From Physcia stellaris (Eukaryota > Ascomycota > Lecanoromycetes > Caliciales > Physciaceae), in contig JABSSW010000041.1 of the NCBI GenBank assembly GCA_018902385.1, positions 248,001-312,000 of the forward strand: 64,000 bases of DNA, read 5' to 3'. Below, one piece after another: positions 14,118 through 26,320 of the stretch; the first letter of the stretch is position 1, and the number at the start of each line of letters is the position of its first letter. The notes beneath the pieces were generated by a model. The model was not told the DNA's origin, did not search any database, and saw only the letters and a program-made list of their open reading frames with translations. A program made the position numbers and the translations under genes.

Positions 14118-15967
14118 GTACGCGCCGATTGACGGTAGGAGTATATGTATGAGTGCCATTACTGAGTATTTAGCAATAGATTGGGTTGGATGTAGGTCTT
14201 TGTGTATTGGGTTGATGGGTACGAGTACAGGGTTTGAAGGTTATGTATGAGGTGGGAGGTACGGTGCAAGGCGGGTTTTTTTTGAGTTCTTGGTACTAGC
14301 ATGGGATAGGGAGTACAGAGTCGATATCTGAACTACAGATGCGGAATTGGAGTGGATACCCTCCGCGCTCCATTACCCACTCGCTACTCCCTTTCCTGTC
14401 CAATATTCAAATATCGACTACCTAACGTTCTCACATCGGAGCACCATATGCTGTCTCGCTCGCATATAAATCAGTCGTATAATCCGCCGCGTTTTCTCTT
14501 CGCAAAACCCATCATCGTATATCAAGCCCAGCAAAGAAATCTTTAATCTCCATCCTATCCTACCTATCCTAGGCTTCAAATATCCAATTAACTTGTCTAC
14601 ATCACTCCATACCATATCCAAACTCTAAACCCACCCAGAGATACACGCGCAGCCGATCCCATAATCATGTAAACACGTCCCCCCCATTCTCAGCAACGCC
14701 ATTACCTTCCTCACCTACTCGCCCCCAGTCCAAAAGCTCACTCTCCATCTCCGCCTTCCCCTCCTCTCAAAAAGCCCCCTCCCCCTTACCCCCTTACCCC
14801 CCACAAACCACTCCTCTACCCAGTAAGCTTTTCACCCTCCTATACGTAATGAAGGTCCTCAAACCCCCTCCCTTCCCTTCCCTGCCTTTCCCTCCAGCTA
14901 TTCAACCAACCAACAAATAAAGAGATCCAAATCCAAGCAACTCCCTCCCTCATCACTTCCCCCACCGCCCCACTCCCCTCCCCAAACGTGAAATAGCGAT
15001 AGCTCGCGGTCGGAGCTGCGATAGATGTGTAATTTTCGAGGGAGAGCGCGGGTGGCTGTCCAGGAGTGGACTGGGGATAGCATAGGATGTACGAGTAGAG
15101 GCGCATTGGTTTTGGGGTTGGAAGTGTGATGGGGGGATGTGGAGTTGGAGGTGAGACTGGTGCGGGGCTTGTATCCATGTGCCATTTTCTGAAGGGGATG
15201 TTGGGCGTTGTTTTCTGTACGCCGCTTTTTGGTTTATTCTATTGGCACCATTCCCATTCCCCATTTCCCCATCCCGGTTGCCTTGAGGAACGGAACGGCA
15301 GGGGAACAAGGGAACAGCACCCAAAGTGATCCCTTCCATAGCAAGTGTATCTGCCAAATACAGACCATCAAACGCAAAGATGAATGACTGAGATGGGTTC
15401 CCAGACACTCAAACAAGCAAACTTAGCGAGATGGGGATCTACCTCACGAACTCTGTGAGATCGACATAGACAATAGAAAATAGATAGCTAGAAGGCAAGC
15501 AAAGTAGGCAAAAACACGCCTATATATGCCCTTCCTCTCCACAACAAAAGCGAAACCTACATACACGTCTTTTTCTGCGGCACTATCTTGTCGCGACTAT
15601 TGAGTAACCCTTCCACCCTCCTCCGCCGTGAAAACGACGCAGACGTAGAAGTCCGAAAAAATCGAATGCTAAATAAGAAAGGGATGGGGAAAAATGAAAC
15701 GCCTCTCCGATGCATGATGCTCCCCCCACCCGCCTTACCTTGGCCCCATTTCAACTCAACTCCCTTGCCAGAATACATTCCTCCCTTATTTTATTTCGTT
15801 TTGGGATCGTCGGTTCCAACGATCCTTGTCTCTGAGTTTTGAGGTTGAGGGTATGGGATGAGGTAAAGTAGCTACGCTCCTATCGGAGCCACTTGAAGCA
15901 AGACGGAAAACAAGCTTGCATGATTTCTTAACGCTGGATAAATCTCTAAGCACTATAGATGTTTTCC
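14118..15967. other. 1.85 kb with one doubtful small frame
   Basis: This stretch is mostly C/T-rich with no clear gene. On the minus strand 14840-15178 encodes 112 residues from an ATG, with a short hydrophobic run WIWISLFVGWL near the end; it may be a small membrane protein but has no further support. Confidence 0.4.
14840..15178 (-). CDS. Doubtful 112-residue protein with one hydrophobic segment
   Basis: An ATG at 15178 opens a frame with a Pro-rich start, a middle reading LYSYILCYP and ASYRYFTFGEG, and a late hydrophobic run near residue 85. Length and composition resemble other small membrane proteins in this window, but there is no motif and a chance frame is quite possible. Confidence 0.25.
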   Translation of the reverse strand: MDTSPAPVSPPTPHPPITLPTPKPMRLYSYILCYPQSTPGQPPALSLENYTSIAAPTASYRYFTFGEGSGAVGEVMREGVAWIWISLFVGWLNSWRERQGREGRGFEDLHYV

Positions 15968-18900
15968 TCATTCCCGCTCCGTGCCTTGCGAGAGCGAGTC
16001 CTCCATCAGCTTCAACAACACAGGCGGGACGGTCTCATCCGTTGCTCTGATCGTGACGCGATACATCTGCAGTCCCTATTAGCCTTCCCATTCCACCCTC
16101 TCCTACGAAATGCGCTGGGATCGGGTATAAAGTACATACCTGACTCTCATAATTCGGCTCCAACCGCAACAGACATCCCAGTTTCCCAGGGACGGTATGC
16201 AGCACACTCGCGCCGACCAGATTCCTCGCGTTCGGATCCACCCCCTTCAATACCCCCCACCCGGAGCCCTCGACGCATCGCCTCGTCCAGGCCTCGCTCA
16301 TCGCCGTCCTCTTGCCGCCATCCACCAATCCGAATACTTTCTGCGCCTCCCTCGGCGCACCGCCGATCTGGCGCCAGCGCTTGAAGAAATCGTCAGCCGT
16401 TAGATCGGCCGGATCCATGAACTTGTGCGCCACGACCGGTAATTGGAGTGTCAATGCCTGAAGAGAGCCAGCGAGGTAGGAGATACGGATCGTGGGCGGT
16501 TGGTCGAAGACAGCGCGGGCTTCGAACATGGTCGTTTGCTGCGCTTGTTGTTCCGGGTGGACGGTCGAGTCTGGCAGGGATTTGTTGTCGTATTTCATGA
16601 ATGCCGTGGCGGGGTTGTCAATTGTGGTCGTGAAGGAGGCCATGGGCGAGGAGGAGCGGTTGGTGAAGTAGAGGATTATGCAGCCCATCGGCCCGCGGTA
16701 CTCGGAGCGAAGGCCGACTTGGATTTGCGCATCTTCGTAGAGGATGCCTTCTTCAGAGAAGAGGAGGCGTTTGTAGCCCGTTTCCCAGCCTGGGCTGAGA
16801 TGAGCGGCTGAGGCGAGATTGGGGGCTTTTGCAGATGTCGGTGTTAGGTCTAGACCATCGAGGTCATGGACGCCATTCGTTTTCGCGCCGTTAACGCCGT
16901 TGGTTAAGGCTTTGGGACCATTAGTGACTGGTGAGAGGGTGCCGTTTGCGGGGGTAAATGATCGTTTGACGCCGGTTGGTTGGGTGAGGAGGATTTCTTG
17001 GGGATTTGCGTTGGCGTCTTTGCCGCCGACTATCCATGTCCTTTTATCGGATGTGCCTGCGTGTTTGCCGTGAAGGCGGAAAAGAAGTGCTGAGGTTCGT
17101 TCTGGGAAGGGAGGCATCTCGTCGCATACAGTTCGTAGTAGGTCGTCGGTAGGAAGAGTGGCTAATGTGAGGTATTCGCAGGCGCGTTGTTGTAATTCGG
17201 AGTCCAAGGTGTGGCTGTAGGCTCGGAAGATGATGAGAAGTTGGGGCTTGATTTCGGGGAAGAGGTTGACAAATTTAATGAAGCAGGAGAGTAATATGGC
17301 TCGAGTACTCGAAGAGCTGCCATTGAGCTTTGACTGCAGTGCCATAAGTTGATTGATTGGATTGCAGCCTGAGTTATCTGCTATTAGATGCCCGAATTCG
17401 CCAAGTATGTATCCTCCGATCTTAACAAGAGTCTCATGACATTGCTCCGCCTTTACGTATTCAAGTATATGCTGAGCGGCATACACTTGTAGCTCTTCAT
17501 TGTTGGTAACGATCTGGATAACGCGTTGCCAAACCTCGTCGCTCACATGATCACCGGCCATAGCAATCAGTCGCAGTGAGATATCGACATACCATTGAAT
17601 GTCTGTCGCATACTTCTCAGTTAATATGGCAATCTTCAAGACCATCTCTTCTCGAATTGCAAAGTCCGCACTTTGCAGATACTTGAGGAGTTCCCCGACT
17701 ATCGGTCGAGAATTGGTAGCGTCGCACATGCTGTAGAGTAGGTCTAAGCCTTTTCTCCGAACGCTGATATCCCGATCTCGTAATGAGCCCAGTATAATGT
17801 TTTGATGTCGCTTGATTGGGTCTAGAGTCTCTGCTCTGGCAGCAAAGTGGGTCATGGCGTCCAAGCCTAGGTATCGTACATTGGTCTCGCGTGACTGTAT
17901 AAACTTGCCCAGCCGTGACGATATCTGTACCATCAAGGCGTGTTCGGTGTCGAGGTGGATGACAAGGTTTATAGCTTCGAAGAGCACTGCGTTTTGAGCG
18001 TTGTTCTGCTGGACGTTCTTTGGCATTGACCATGCTTCGTGCAAAATCTGCCCCAAGGATTCTCGTATTAGGTTTCGAGTGTGAGTATCGTCTGTAGTAA
18101 TGGTCAATCGTAGTAGCCTAGCCTGACAAAAGGGCAAACACACCTGAAGGAGGATAGTATTGCATCAGTCGTAGAAACTTGACTTGCACCCAAGGGCACG
18201 GCACCTTGTAGTAGACGTAGTCCGGCTGAATGTCATTATCCACTACTATCTTCTTCAGCCTTTGCGCTGCCTTGACGTAGCCCCCTTTGTACTGATCAGG
18301 CTGATCTTGTGCCAAGGCCATGACCAGAGACGTTACTGACAAGGTCACGCCCATGTCAGGATCGTCCATTAGGGATATTATTCGCTCCGCCCACTCATGC
18401 TGTACAATGCCAGGGTATTTCCGGTAGAGCCGTAGTAGTGTTAGAGCTGCCTTCTTCTTGACGAACGCTTTTGATGTCCTGGCACAATCAGCAAAGGGAC
18501 AGCATCTCGGGGAAAGGATTGGCGAACGGAGATATCAGAAGTCTATGTACATCGCCACTTAGAGCCTCCCCCATCTCTCTTCCTCCGACATTTGCGATCG
18601 CATGCAGGGCCAAGCAGTTGAAGAGCTCATTGTTTCCCAGTAAATCCTTCCGTATACTATTGACGACCAAGTGGAGTAGCTCATGTTGTTCGTGTAGGAA
18701 GAGTGTTACAGCGAGGTACCCAATTTGCTTCTCTGAGTATTTGGTTGCAGAGATGAGGTTGACCGCCTCCAGATGTCCGAAATCGACGTTCCATCCCAAG
18801 ATGTAGATATACAATAGCTTGCACACGTATTTCTTGCGGTGATAGCCATTCAGATTGCCCTCTCTGAACTTCTGCCGTATATTTGCGAGCTCTTTATTTA

Positions 18901-18970
18901 TTCGCTTCTCTTCCAAGTCTCGCGCTCTTGCGTTTCTTAGATCTGCTATGAATTGGACCAGGCCTCGCAT
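15968..18970 (-). CDS. APL3: AP-2 complex subunit alpha (large adaptin)
   Basis: Four exons, 18528-18970, 18144-18478, 16140-18091 and 15968-16066, give 942 residues, the usual length. The protein is the alpha large subunit of the AP-2 adaptor, which links PI(4,5)P2 membranes, cargo and clathrin in endocytosis. It starts MRGLVQFIADLRNARARDLE, keeps the basic KYVCKLLYIYILG segment, and the adaptin trunk continues with GYLAVTLFLHEQHELL, NALALHAIANVGG-like repeats and RYLGLDAMTHFAARA. The C-terminal part, from about 620, is the appendage and ends in a separate 33-codon exon reading MYRVTIRATDETVPPVLLKL. All three introns are 49-73 bases. An in-frame stretch before the ATG contains no start or acceptor, so 18970 is preferred. 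Confidence 0.95.
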
Positions 18971-20078
18971 AGAAGAGGCATTGCCAGAGCTCCCCCGGCC
19001 CAAGAAGCCCGCCGCCGCCGCGCTCGCCAGTTTGAAGGTAGCGCCAGGATTGAGTTTGAGATGGTGTTAGGTGGTTCGATACAGCTTAGGGTGCTGCTTC
19101 AAAGACTGGGATCAATGGCCTAAATAAGAGAGAACTGAAGCGAAGGCGGTACGGAGTGGAAATTGAAGCTTCTGGATCGCGAGAAGCTTAATCGTGAGTG
19201 CTTTCCGGTATGGATAGGGATGAGATCTAGGACTGGGCGTAATAGTCAGTGGATATGTTCAGTCGGCAAGTGTTTCACGGGAATTTGAACATGACTTGCA
19301 GAGTGCATAAAGTATCCTGGTGGAGATCGAGAGCAAGCCGGCACAATCCAATTCAGGGTCTACTGTCGGAGTTTCGGTAGAACTAGAACTATCCAACGGC
19401 AGAAAGTAGGTCCGACGAGACTTATTCTGGGAAACCCCTGGCACTATTGAGCCTTTGAAGGCTTATTGCGATAGTAATTGGTTTCCTCTACACTGTGGCT
19501 GTGGTTCTCGAAGGGCATAATGGATCAACTCATGAGCAGAATATTGGGAAATGGCTGTACATGCCTGTTGTAAAAAGGCAGTGGCATGCATGTATTCTTA
19601 CAGCGTGTTCTAGGCTAGAATATTGGTGAGCGCAGAGCCAAGCGAGAACTTTGGGGACAGGCACAGCTGCATCTCCTGAACCATTGCATTTGCTTCTGGT
19701 AGCTGTTCTCTCTTCTCTTGTTCTACTTTGTCAACATTAGACGAAGGGTTAATGCGTTTAGGCTATGCCACCGATGCTACGGATTCCGCAGTGGTTGTTG
19801 CTCTGAGAGAAAGCTGCGCAGGTGCCATTAGAACTAATCGTTGGCGCCCCCAGGTGCTCAGAGAGCTACCTAGGTCTAGCTGAACTAACTTCCCCGCAAC
19901 CTCGCCCTTCAACGAACCACATCACACCCTAGATTGCTTCTTTTCCATCTTTCCGGCGCTTCGATCGTCATGATGCTATCGACAATGATAGCGCCATCCA
20001 TAGGCGTTAGAAGCAGCATGTTCCCAACCTTCGCCCGTCCATCTGGAGATCCCAAACGCACAAGCCATCATCCACACC
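18971..20078. other. Intergenic region between divergent genes
   Basis: 1.1 kb upstream of both AP-2 alpha and the alpha-hydroxy-acid oxidase. It must contain both promoters. No further gene or repeat found. Confidence 0.5.
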
Positions 20079-21305
20079 ATGGCGGGCCAACAGGCTCACG
20101 ACCTCAATTGCCTCACAATTGCTGAGCTCGAGAAACATGCCGAGGTGCGAATGGACAAGCAGACCCGAGATTACTACAATGAAGGCGCAGACTCGGGCTC
20201 GACTCTACTTGAGAACTCCCAAGCCTACGGCAAGTATCGCATTAGACCACGAGTTCTGCGCGACATCTCCCTCATCGATACCTCGTGTCCTCTCTTCGGT
20301 GATCGAAGCCCTTTGCCCCTGGGCGTTGCGCCAACAGCCATGCAATGCCTCGCGCATCCCGATGGCGAAGTCGCTACTGCGCGCGCCTGCAAGAAGACTG
20401 GAGTTGTAATGGGTCTTTCATCCTTCGCAACGTCGACGCTCGAGGACGTCGCTGCAGCAAGTGGATCGAATCCTAGAGTCTTACAACTCTATCTCTTCGA
20501 AGAGCGAGGACACTCACGGAAGCTGATCAGGCGAGCAAAAGCCGCGGGATACAAAGCCGTGTTCCTCACCGTTGATACACCCATGCTCGGTCGACGCAAT
20601 CTCGAGATCCGGAATCAATTTAAGTTGCCCAAGCCATACAAAATCGCCAACTTCGCCGAAGATTCTACCTCTGTCGCCTCGAAGACTGTCATGGATGACT
20701 CATCGTCTGACACTGAAGAGACGGAGCAGACGAAAAGCGAGAGCGCAGCTGGCTATCATGATGGCGAGAAGAGGAGGCCGCCAACAGGTCCGATAACATT
20801 CCATTCTCATGCCGCGAACCCTACACTCTGCTGGGAGCGCGATATCGATTGGCTCAAGAAAGAGTGTGCTCCCGAGATGCAGGTTTGGGTGAAAGGGGTA
20901 GCTACTGCAGAAGATGCGATCCTGGCTGTACATCATAACGTTGACGGCATTGTTGTGTCGAATCATGGTGGGCGGCAGCTCAACGGAGCTTTGGCCACAC
21001 TGGACGCTTTGCCCGAGATCGTGGATGCAGTGCAGGGCAAGATACCAGTACATGTCGACGGCGGCATAAGGCACGGAACGGATATATTCAAAGCGCTGGC
21101 TTTAGGAGCAGACTTCGTCTGGATAGGCCGCCCAATTTTATGGGGCCTCAGCTACAAGGGTCAGGAGGGAGTTGAGCTCTGTCTAAGACTGCTCAGGGAT
21201 GAGTTCACTCTGTGTATGGGCTTGGCCGGCACTGTCAAGATTCCCGATATATCGAAAGATTACCTGGTGAAGATTGATAAGGCTGGGTTTGTAAGTAGGC
21301 TCTGA
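20079..21305 (+). CDS. FMN-dependent alpha-hydroxy-acid oxidase (glycolate/lactate oxidase type)
   Basis: An intronless 408-residue TIM-barrel flavoenzyme that oxidises a 2-hydroxy acid to the 2-oxo acid, giving H2O2 if it is an oxidase. Seen: YYNEGADSGSTLLEN with the early Tyr; PLGVAPTAMQCLAHPDGE; LYLFEERG; WVKGVAT with the FMN Lys near 270; SNHGGRQLNGA with the catalytic His and Arg near 295-298; and VDGGIRHGTDIFKALALGAD for the phosphate site. There is no haem domain, so it is not flavocytochrome b2. Between strands 5 and 6 lies a Ser/Glu-rich insert (around residues 207-240, DDSSSDTEETEQ) that is longer and more acidic than usual. The C terminus SRL resembles a peroxisomal PTS1 signal. 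Confidence 0.92.
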   Translation: MAGQQAHDLNCLTIAELEKHAEVRMDKQTRDYYNEGADSGSTLLENSQAYGKYRIRPRVLRDISLIDTSCPLFGDRSPLPLGVAPTAMQCLAHPDGEVATARACKKTGVVMGLSSFATSTLEDVAAASGSNPRVLQLYLFEERGHSRKLIRRAKAAGYKAVFLTVDTPMLGRRNLEIRNQFKLPKPYKIANFAEDSTSVASKTVMDDSSSDTEETEQTKSESAAGYHDGEKRRPPTGPITFHSHAANPTLCWERDIDWLKKECAPEMQVWVKGVATAEDAILAVHHNVDGIVVSNHGGRQLNGALATLDALPEIVDAVQGKIPVHVDGGIRHGTDIFKALALGADFVWIGRPILWGLSYKGQEGVELCLRLLRDEFTLCMGLAGTVKIPDISKDYLVKIDKAGFVSRL

Positions 21306-22106
21306 CAATGTTATGTCGTCACACCTCATCTCTACTGTACATGCTATCATGCAATCAGTTCTTCCGACATGAGCCTTTCCGGCCCATCCGGTAAGACCCC
21401 TATATTATGACGAAGAAACTCTTTGTTGTTTCAAGCTTTTCTTCGGTTTCTTTCGCTCATTGCTAGTAGAGCACAATCCTCAGGGTTTCCGCTCATTCTG
21501 CCTGCAGGTGAAAGCGAATTTGTTCCTTCAGCATGGGCTTGCACTGGTGTCTTCGAGTCTCGACTAGAATTGCTACATTGAATCACCTCTGTCTGGCTTC
21601 TGGAGGCCAATTAGAGATCATCATGCGCTACTAAACCTAAAGTACATATGAGGCTTTTGATAAGGGCATTGAAATGATATGCTACGGAAGAAACAGATTT
21701 GAATGGTTAAGGTGAGATTGAATGGTGGTTGACCGTTCAAACGGGTTAACCTTGGAGTCTGCCGCTTCCTGCTCCTCGCAAAGCCCTCCTGCCTATTCTC
21801 GGGGCTTTGATCCAATTATCTTAACCTCCAGGTGCGGGCTAAAGGCTTTTCAAACCGTACGCCATGGTGGCACAATGAGGACCATTCGATTGGCCAGAGG
21901 TCTGCATAGATTGCTTACATAAGGTGGCATTGGAACAGGCTGTGCCCCTCGATGTTATCTTCATCTTTCATGCTCTGGACTCGCTCACCTTAATCTCCTA
22001 CCCTCATGGTGGTAAGATGATATGGAGACGTTGGAAGGGATCCATCGTGAATCGACAGGAGATGTGGTGACCGTGCTTCTTAGATTGGTCGCCGCCTTAC
22101 CATCTC
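21306..22106. other. Intergenic region
   Basis: 800 bases between the oxidase and the NACHT locus. Short open frames only; nothing supported. Confidence 0.5.
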
Positions 22107-25100
22107 ATGGCCGAAGCTGTTGGCCTTTTGGCCAGTGTAGTCCAGCTTATTGATGCTACCACAAAGACGTATAGGTACGTAAAACATTTCAAGTTGAAGA
22201 TCGGATACCTAAATGTCCGTGCTAATAACCGACCCCGCCACTAAGGTATCTCCACGATGTCAAAGACGCTGCTAAGGAGCGGAGTCAGCTTGGGCTTGAG
22301 CTCGCCCAGCTTTTACCTGCACTTGAAGAATTCAGATGTCGAATCGAGGATGCGGAATTCCAGCAACCCAATCACGGAAGACTGCCTGCGTCTGGGTACA
22401 GCAGATGGGCCTCTAAAGAACATCATAGTAGAAATTGAAAGCTTGAGAGACAGACTCGAGGCTGGCAAAGGGTTTTCAGGGCTAGGCAAGTAGGTCCTAT
22501 TTCTGACAAGTGTTACTGCAAGAGTATCAGATAACATCTGATGGCATACTTTCATGTTGGGATTTGTAAACTCTTGCCCATCGGAGCAGGGCTTTTGTAT
22601 TTTTATTTATGGTCAAGGTGTGGGCGTGTAGGCAGGTGCATAGATCGCTCTCGTTCATCTTACGTTTGCGCCATGTGAAGTAACGGCGCACCGAATAACT
22701 TTTTCGCGGCTGACTTCCTGGACAGGCGTATTGTATGGACAATGGAATAAACATGACATTCAAGATATTGTGGAACGAATAGAAAGATTCAAAGCTTTAC
22801 TCACGCTGGCTCTCCAGAATGAGAGCATCAGACTTTCGCAAGCCATCAAGACAGATACAGACCGCCTACCGATTCTCGTAGGCGAAGTGGCTAAGATACA
22901 CGACCGGATGACCTTGGATGAGAAAACTCGTGAGGATCGAAATGACGATGCCCAGCGACAAAGTATTGCTGAGTGGCTGTCATCCTTAGATTTTGCAAAT
23001 AGTCACAGGTCAGCCTTAAACAACCGGACAGAGGATACTGGACAATGGTTCCTCGAGACTCAGGAATTCCAGGACTAGATCGCAGAGCCTGGGGCGGCAC
23101 TTTACTGCCCTGGTATCCCTGGAGCCGGTAAAACAATCGTCGCCGCTGTAGTTATTGCTCACCTGCAAGAGATCTACCGCAATTCAGATGTCTTAGTACT
23201 CTACGTCTACTGTTATCACAAAGAAAAATCGCTACAGAGTTTGGAGAATCTACTGCGTGGATTTTTGAAACAGATCATCCAGCAGTCAGTCACAATTCCC
23301 AATTCAATAAAACAGCTATGGCACAAACATACTAAGGAGAATGGGTGGCCGACTATTTCAGGGCTCACTTCAACCCTCGTCTCAATACTCTCCAGTAGCG
23401 AGCGATCATTTATGGTAGTAGATGCTCTCGATGAGTACTCTCAGACTGAACACAAAAGAAACGCTTTCCTGGATTTTCTATCAATACTCATAGAGCACTG
23501 CAACATTATGTTGACGTCTAGGCCAGCAGTAACAGTGCCTGATCACTTTCCGAAAGCACGGCACTCGGAGATCCGGGCACGGGAAGCTGACGTTCGAAGA
23601 TACGTCAAGTCGCAGATACCGATGTTGGCCAAATGCGTGAGAATGAAAGTTGAGCTACAAAAGCTTATCGAGGATACTATTGCGGAGGCTGTGGAAGGCA
23701 TGTATGTGACGTCCGTCATATCTAATTTTCTTAGATTACTTAAGACTCTTCCAGGTTCTTGCTCGCCCGACTTTACGTACAGTCACTCACGGACAAGCTT
23801 GACCCAAGAAAGATCAAGACAGCTTTGGCAAACTTCCCAGATGGATCCGGCTTAGCGGCATACAATGCTGCCTATGATGAGACATTGTCTAGGATCACTA
23901 CTCAAGCATCAGGCTTTCCTGATCAGGCCTTCAAAGCGATAAGCTGGATAACATTGGCTCAACGCTCGCTCACCATCCGAGAATTGGAGCATGCTCTTGC
24001 GGTCGAGCCAGAGGATGAGGAATTCGACGAAGACAACATCCAGGACATGGAGATGATCAGATCGGTATGCGCAGGATTAGTTGTTTTAGACGAAGAGACT
24101 GGCACTACTCGCTTCGTACATTACACAACAGAGGAGTATTTTCGTGGGGGCAGTCATGGATTTCTGGATGATGCCCACGCACTTCTTGCATCAACGTGCA
24201 TTACCTACCTACTTTTGGAAGGCGTACGGGCAAAAAGTCGCTCCCTAAGGTGTCCAGAGTCAATCCCGGCTAATGATCCAGCGCTGCCATATGCCTACTC
24301 GAACAACATTTATGTTGTCTTGGAGACCAATTATGCTTTGTTGGACTACGCGTCCCGATTCTGGCATTTCCATACATGTCATTCTGATTCGTCGGACACT
24401 ACTGGGCACGCTCTAAGACTTCTCAACGATAGGGAACATCTAATGAACGTAATAGCACTCAGCTGGAAGCTCGATGCTGATTTGGATATTTACAGGCCGT
24501 TGACCCCAATGATACAATATGGGTATCTCAAACGTATTCCGCAATCTATAAATGAATTGAGTTGCTCAAGCTTATGCACAGCCGCAACACTTGGGCTTTT
24601 CAAAGTCATTGAGGTCCTAATAGCCGAGGATATTGATGTTAATCAAGAAAAGGTGACAGGCCAGCTAACAGCCTTGCACTACGCTGTGGCGGGAAAATTT
24701 GAAGACATAGCAGCTTTGCTCCTCAAAGCGGGCGCCGACCCTAACTTATCCTCAAGAGAGGGAATCACTCGATATCCGCTGTGGATAGCAGCTGGACTAG
24801 GTTTCGACTCTATCGTTAAGCTGTTGGTCGACAAGGGCGCCGAGATCAAAACCAATATGGACACGGAGGACACACCGCTGAAAATAGCCATCATTCGTGG
24901 ACACGTGAGTATAGCCAAATTTCTTCTGCAGATAGGTCCGGATAGTGTCTACCTTCCATCTCTCCTATGTGACGCTGCCTGGCACGGTCAGATGCCCATA
25001 GTAGCACGGCTTCTTCAGCTTGGGGTAGATATTCAAGCTCCGGCAAGGCATATGCACAGCTCGTCGCCCGTTCACTTTGCGCTGGACCGTAATCATGCAG

Positions 25101-25699
25101 ATATAGCTCAGCTACTCATTGAGCGTGGCACCGAGCTAGATCGACCGTTCCCCTGGGACTGGGAGGAATCCGCATCTCTTAGAACCCTTTTGCAGAGAGC
25201 CGCTAAACAAGGGGACCTTCCGACAGTGGAACTTCTTTTATCTCATGGTACGCGCACTGATAATCGTGCTGGCGAACACAACGTAGATACTCGTTCTCCT
25301 CTGTGGTATGCTTGTGCCCTCGGTGATAGTACCATCAACATTTCCTACACCTTGCTTTTTAATCCTCGTTGGCATCACACTTCCGCAAGATATTATCTAA
25401 TTGCCAGAGCCTTACTAGCGCAAGGAGCCGATGTGAATGTCTGCGATGATGAGGGGGTAACTCCGCTCCACTTAGCTGCCTACACGGGACATCCATTTAT
25501 GGTACAAATGTTGTTAGACTACAGCGCATCAGTCAACCAGAAGGACAGACTAGGGAGAACCGCACTTCACTTTGCAAGATTCAGAAAGAATAACCCGAAA
25601 GTGGACCACATCCAGTCTACACGCATCATCGAGATACTTCATGAACATGGAGCATATCATACCGAAATCTCATCAGGCAATGCGCCTAAGGAATGTTAA
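22107..25699 (+). pseudogene. Broken NACHT-ankyrin STAND protein (fungal NLR-like)
   Basis: Exons as the conserved text requires: 22107-22174, 22246-22489, 22726-23701, 23755-25699. The N terminus MAEAVGLLASVVQLIDATTK with YLHDVKDAAKERSQL is the usual helical start of fungal NLR-like proteins. The NACHT ATPase has Walker A PGIPGAGKT and Walker B FMVVDALDEY. A winged-helix region follows (WITLAQRSLTIRELEHAL, RFVHYTTEEYF), then roughly eight ankyrin repeats such as TPLHLAAYTGHPFMVQMLL. Breaks: one extra base between about 22345 and 22385 (reading passes to the frame of GTADGPLKN); one extra base near 22745, just after KRIVWTM; and a TAG at 23076-23078 between EFQD and IAEPGAALYCPG, where relatives carry Trp. 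The NACHT and ankyrin parts after 23079 stay open, so decay seems recent, or a shortened product could be made. Confidence 0.85.
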
Positions 25700-26320
25700 C
25701 ACGACATTATGAGTAGACTGTCAAGCTTCCTGATTGGTTCATTCGGCATTGGGATATGATCGAGATGTACTAGTAGGCTGGGACATTTGTCTATCCCATA
25801 TCGTTGATAAGCCTTTTCAGTCTTGGTCTTCGGATATAGCAAGGGTAGGACAAAACGAGGTTTCACGACAGAGCATCAGCCGCTTCCAGAGTGGCCTGTA
25901 AGGGTGTTTCTAAGGACAGTACTGTAAATATGCTCCCTTCTTGATGGGATTTGACTATTTCTCTGCTGTAGTATGGCTATAGTGTGATAATAGTACCTAG
26001 GCGAGCTGTGCCCGAGAGGTTGATGCTGGAATAGGGGCAAAGTGGCCGTATCCAATGATGCTACTTAGATACATTAGTCTACCTTTACATTGAAGCCTGA
26101 CGGACCTCTGTACCTATCCCTAGAACAAAGCAAAGTGAGGTGACCTGAAGAAGTCCTAATCCCTGAGTGATTGTCCACACTCGGGTACCTGTAGATCTGA
26201 GGGAAAATCATTAAGGTAGAGGGGTACCTTGCCAAGAGACCCCATGTTGTAGACTTCACACGGAAGCCAATTTGTTCTAGGACCGCTCCTCTTCTGTTTC
26301 TTCATGGTTTTGCAACAGAA
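25700..26320. other. Intergenic region
   Basis: 620 bases after the NACHT locus. No gene or repeat is evident. Confidence 0.5.

Noticed and set aside
16035-16139. A read-through C terminus of AP-2 alpha ending at 16035
   Set aside because: It reads into intron 3; the spliced exon MYRVTIRATDE matches the family instead.
22490-22725. Considered as a mobile-element insertion in the NACHT gene
   Set aside because: No terminal repeats or target duplication; GT...AG ends and phase fit an ordinary, if long, intron once the extra base at about 22745 is accepted.
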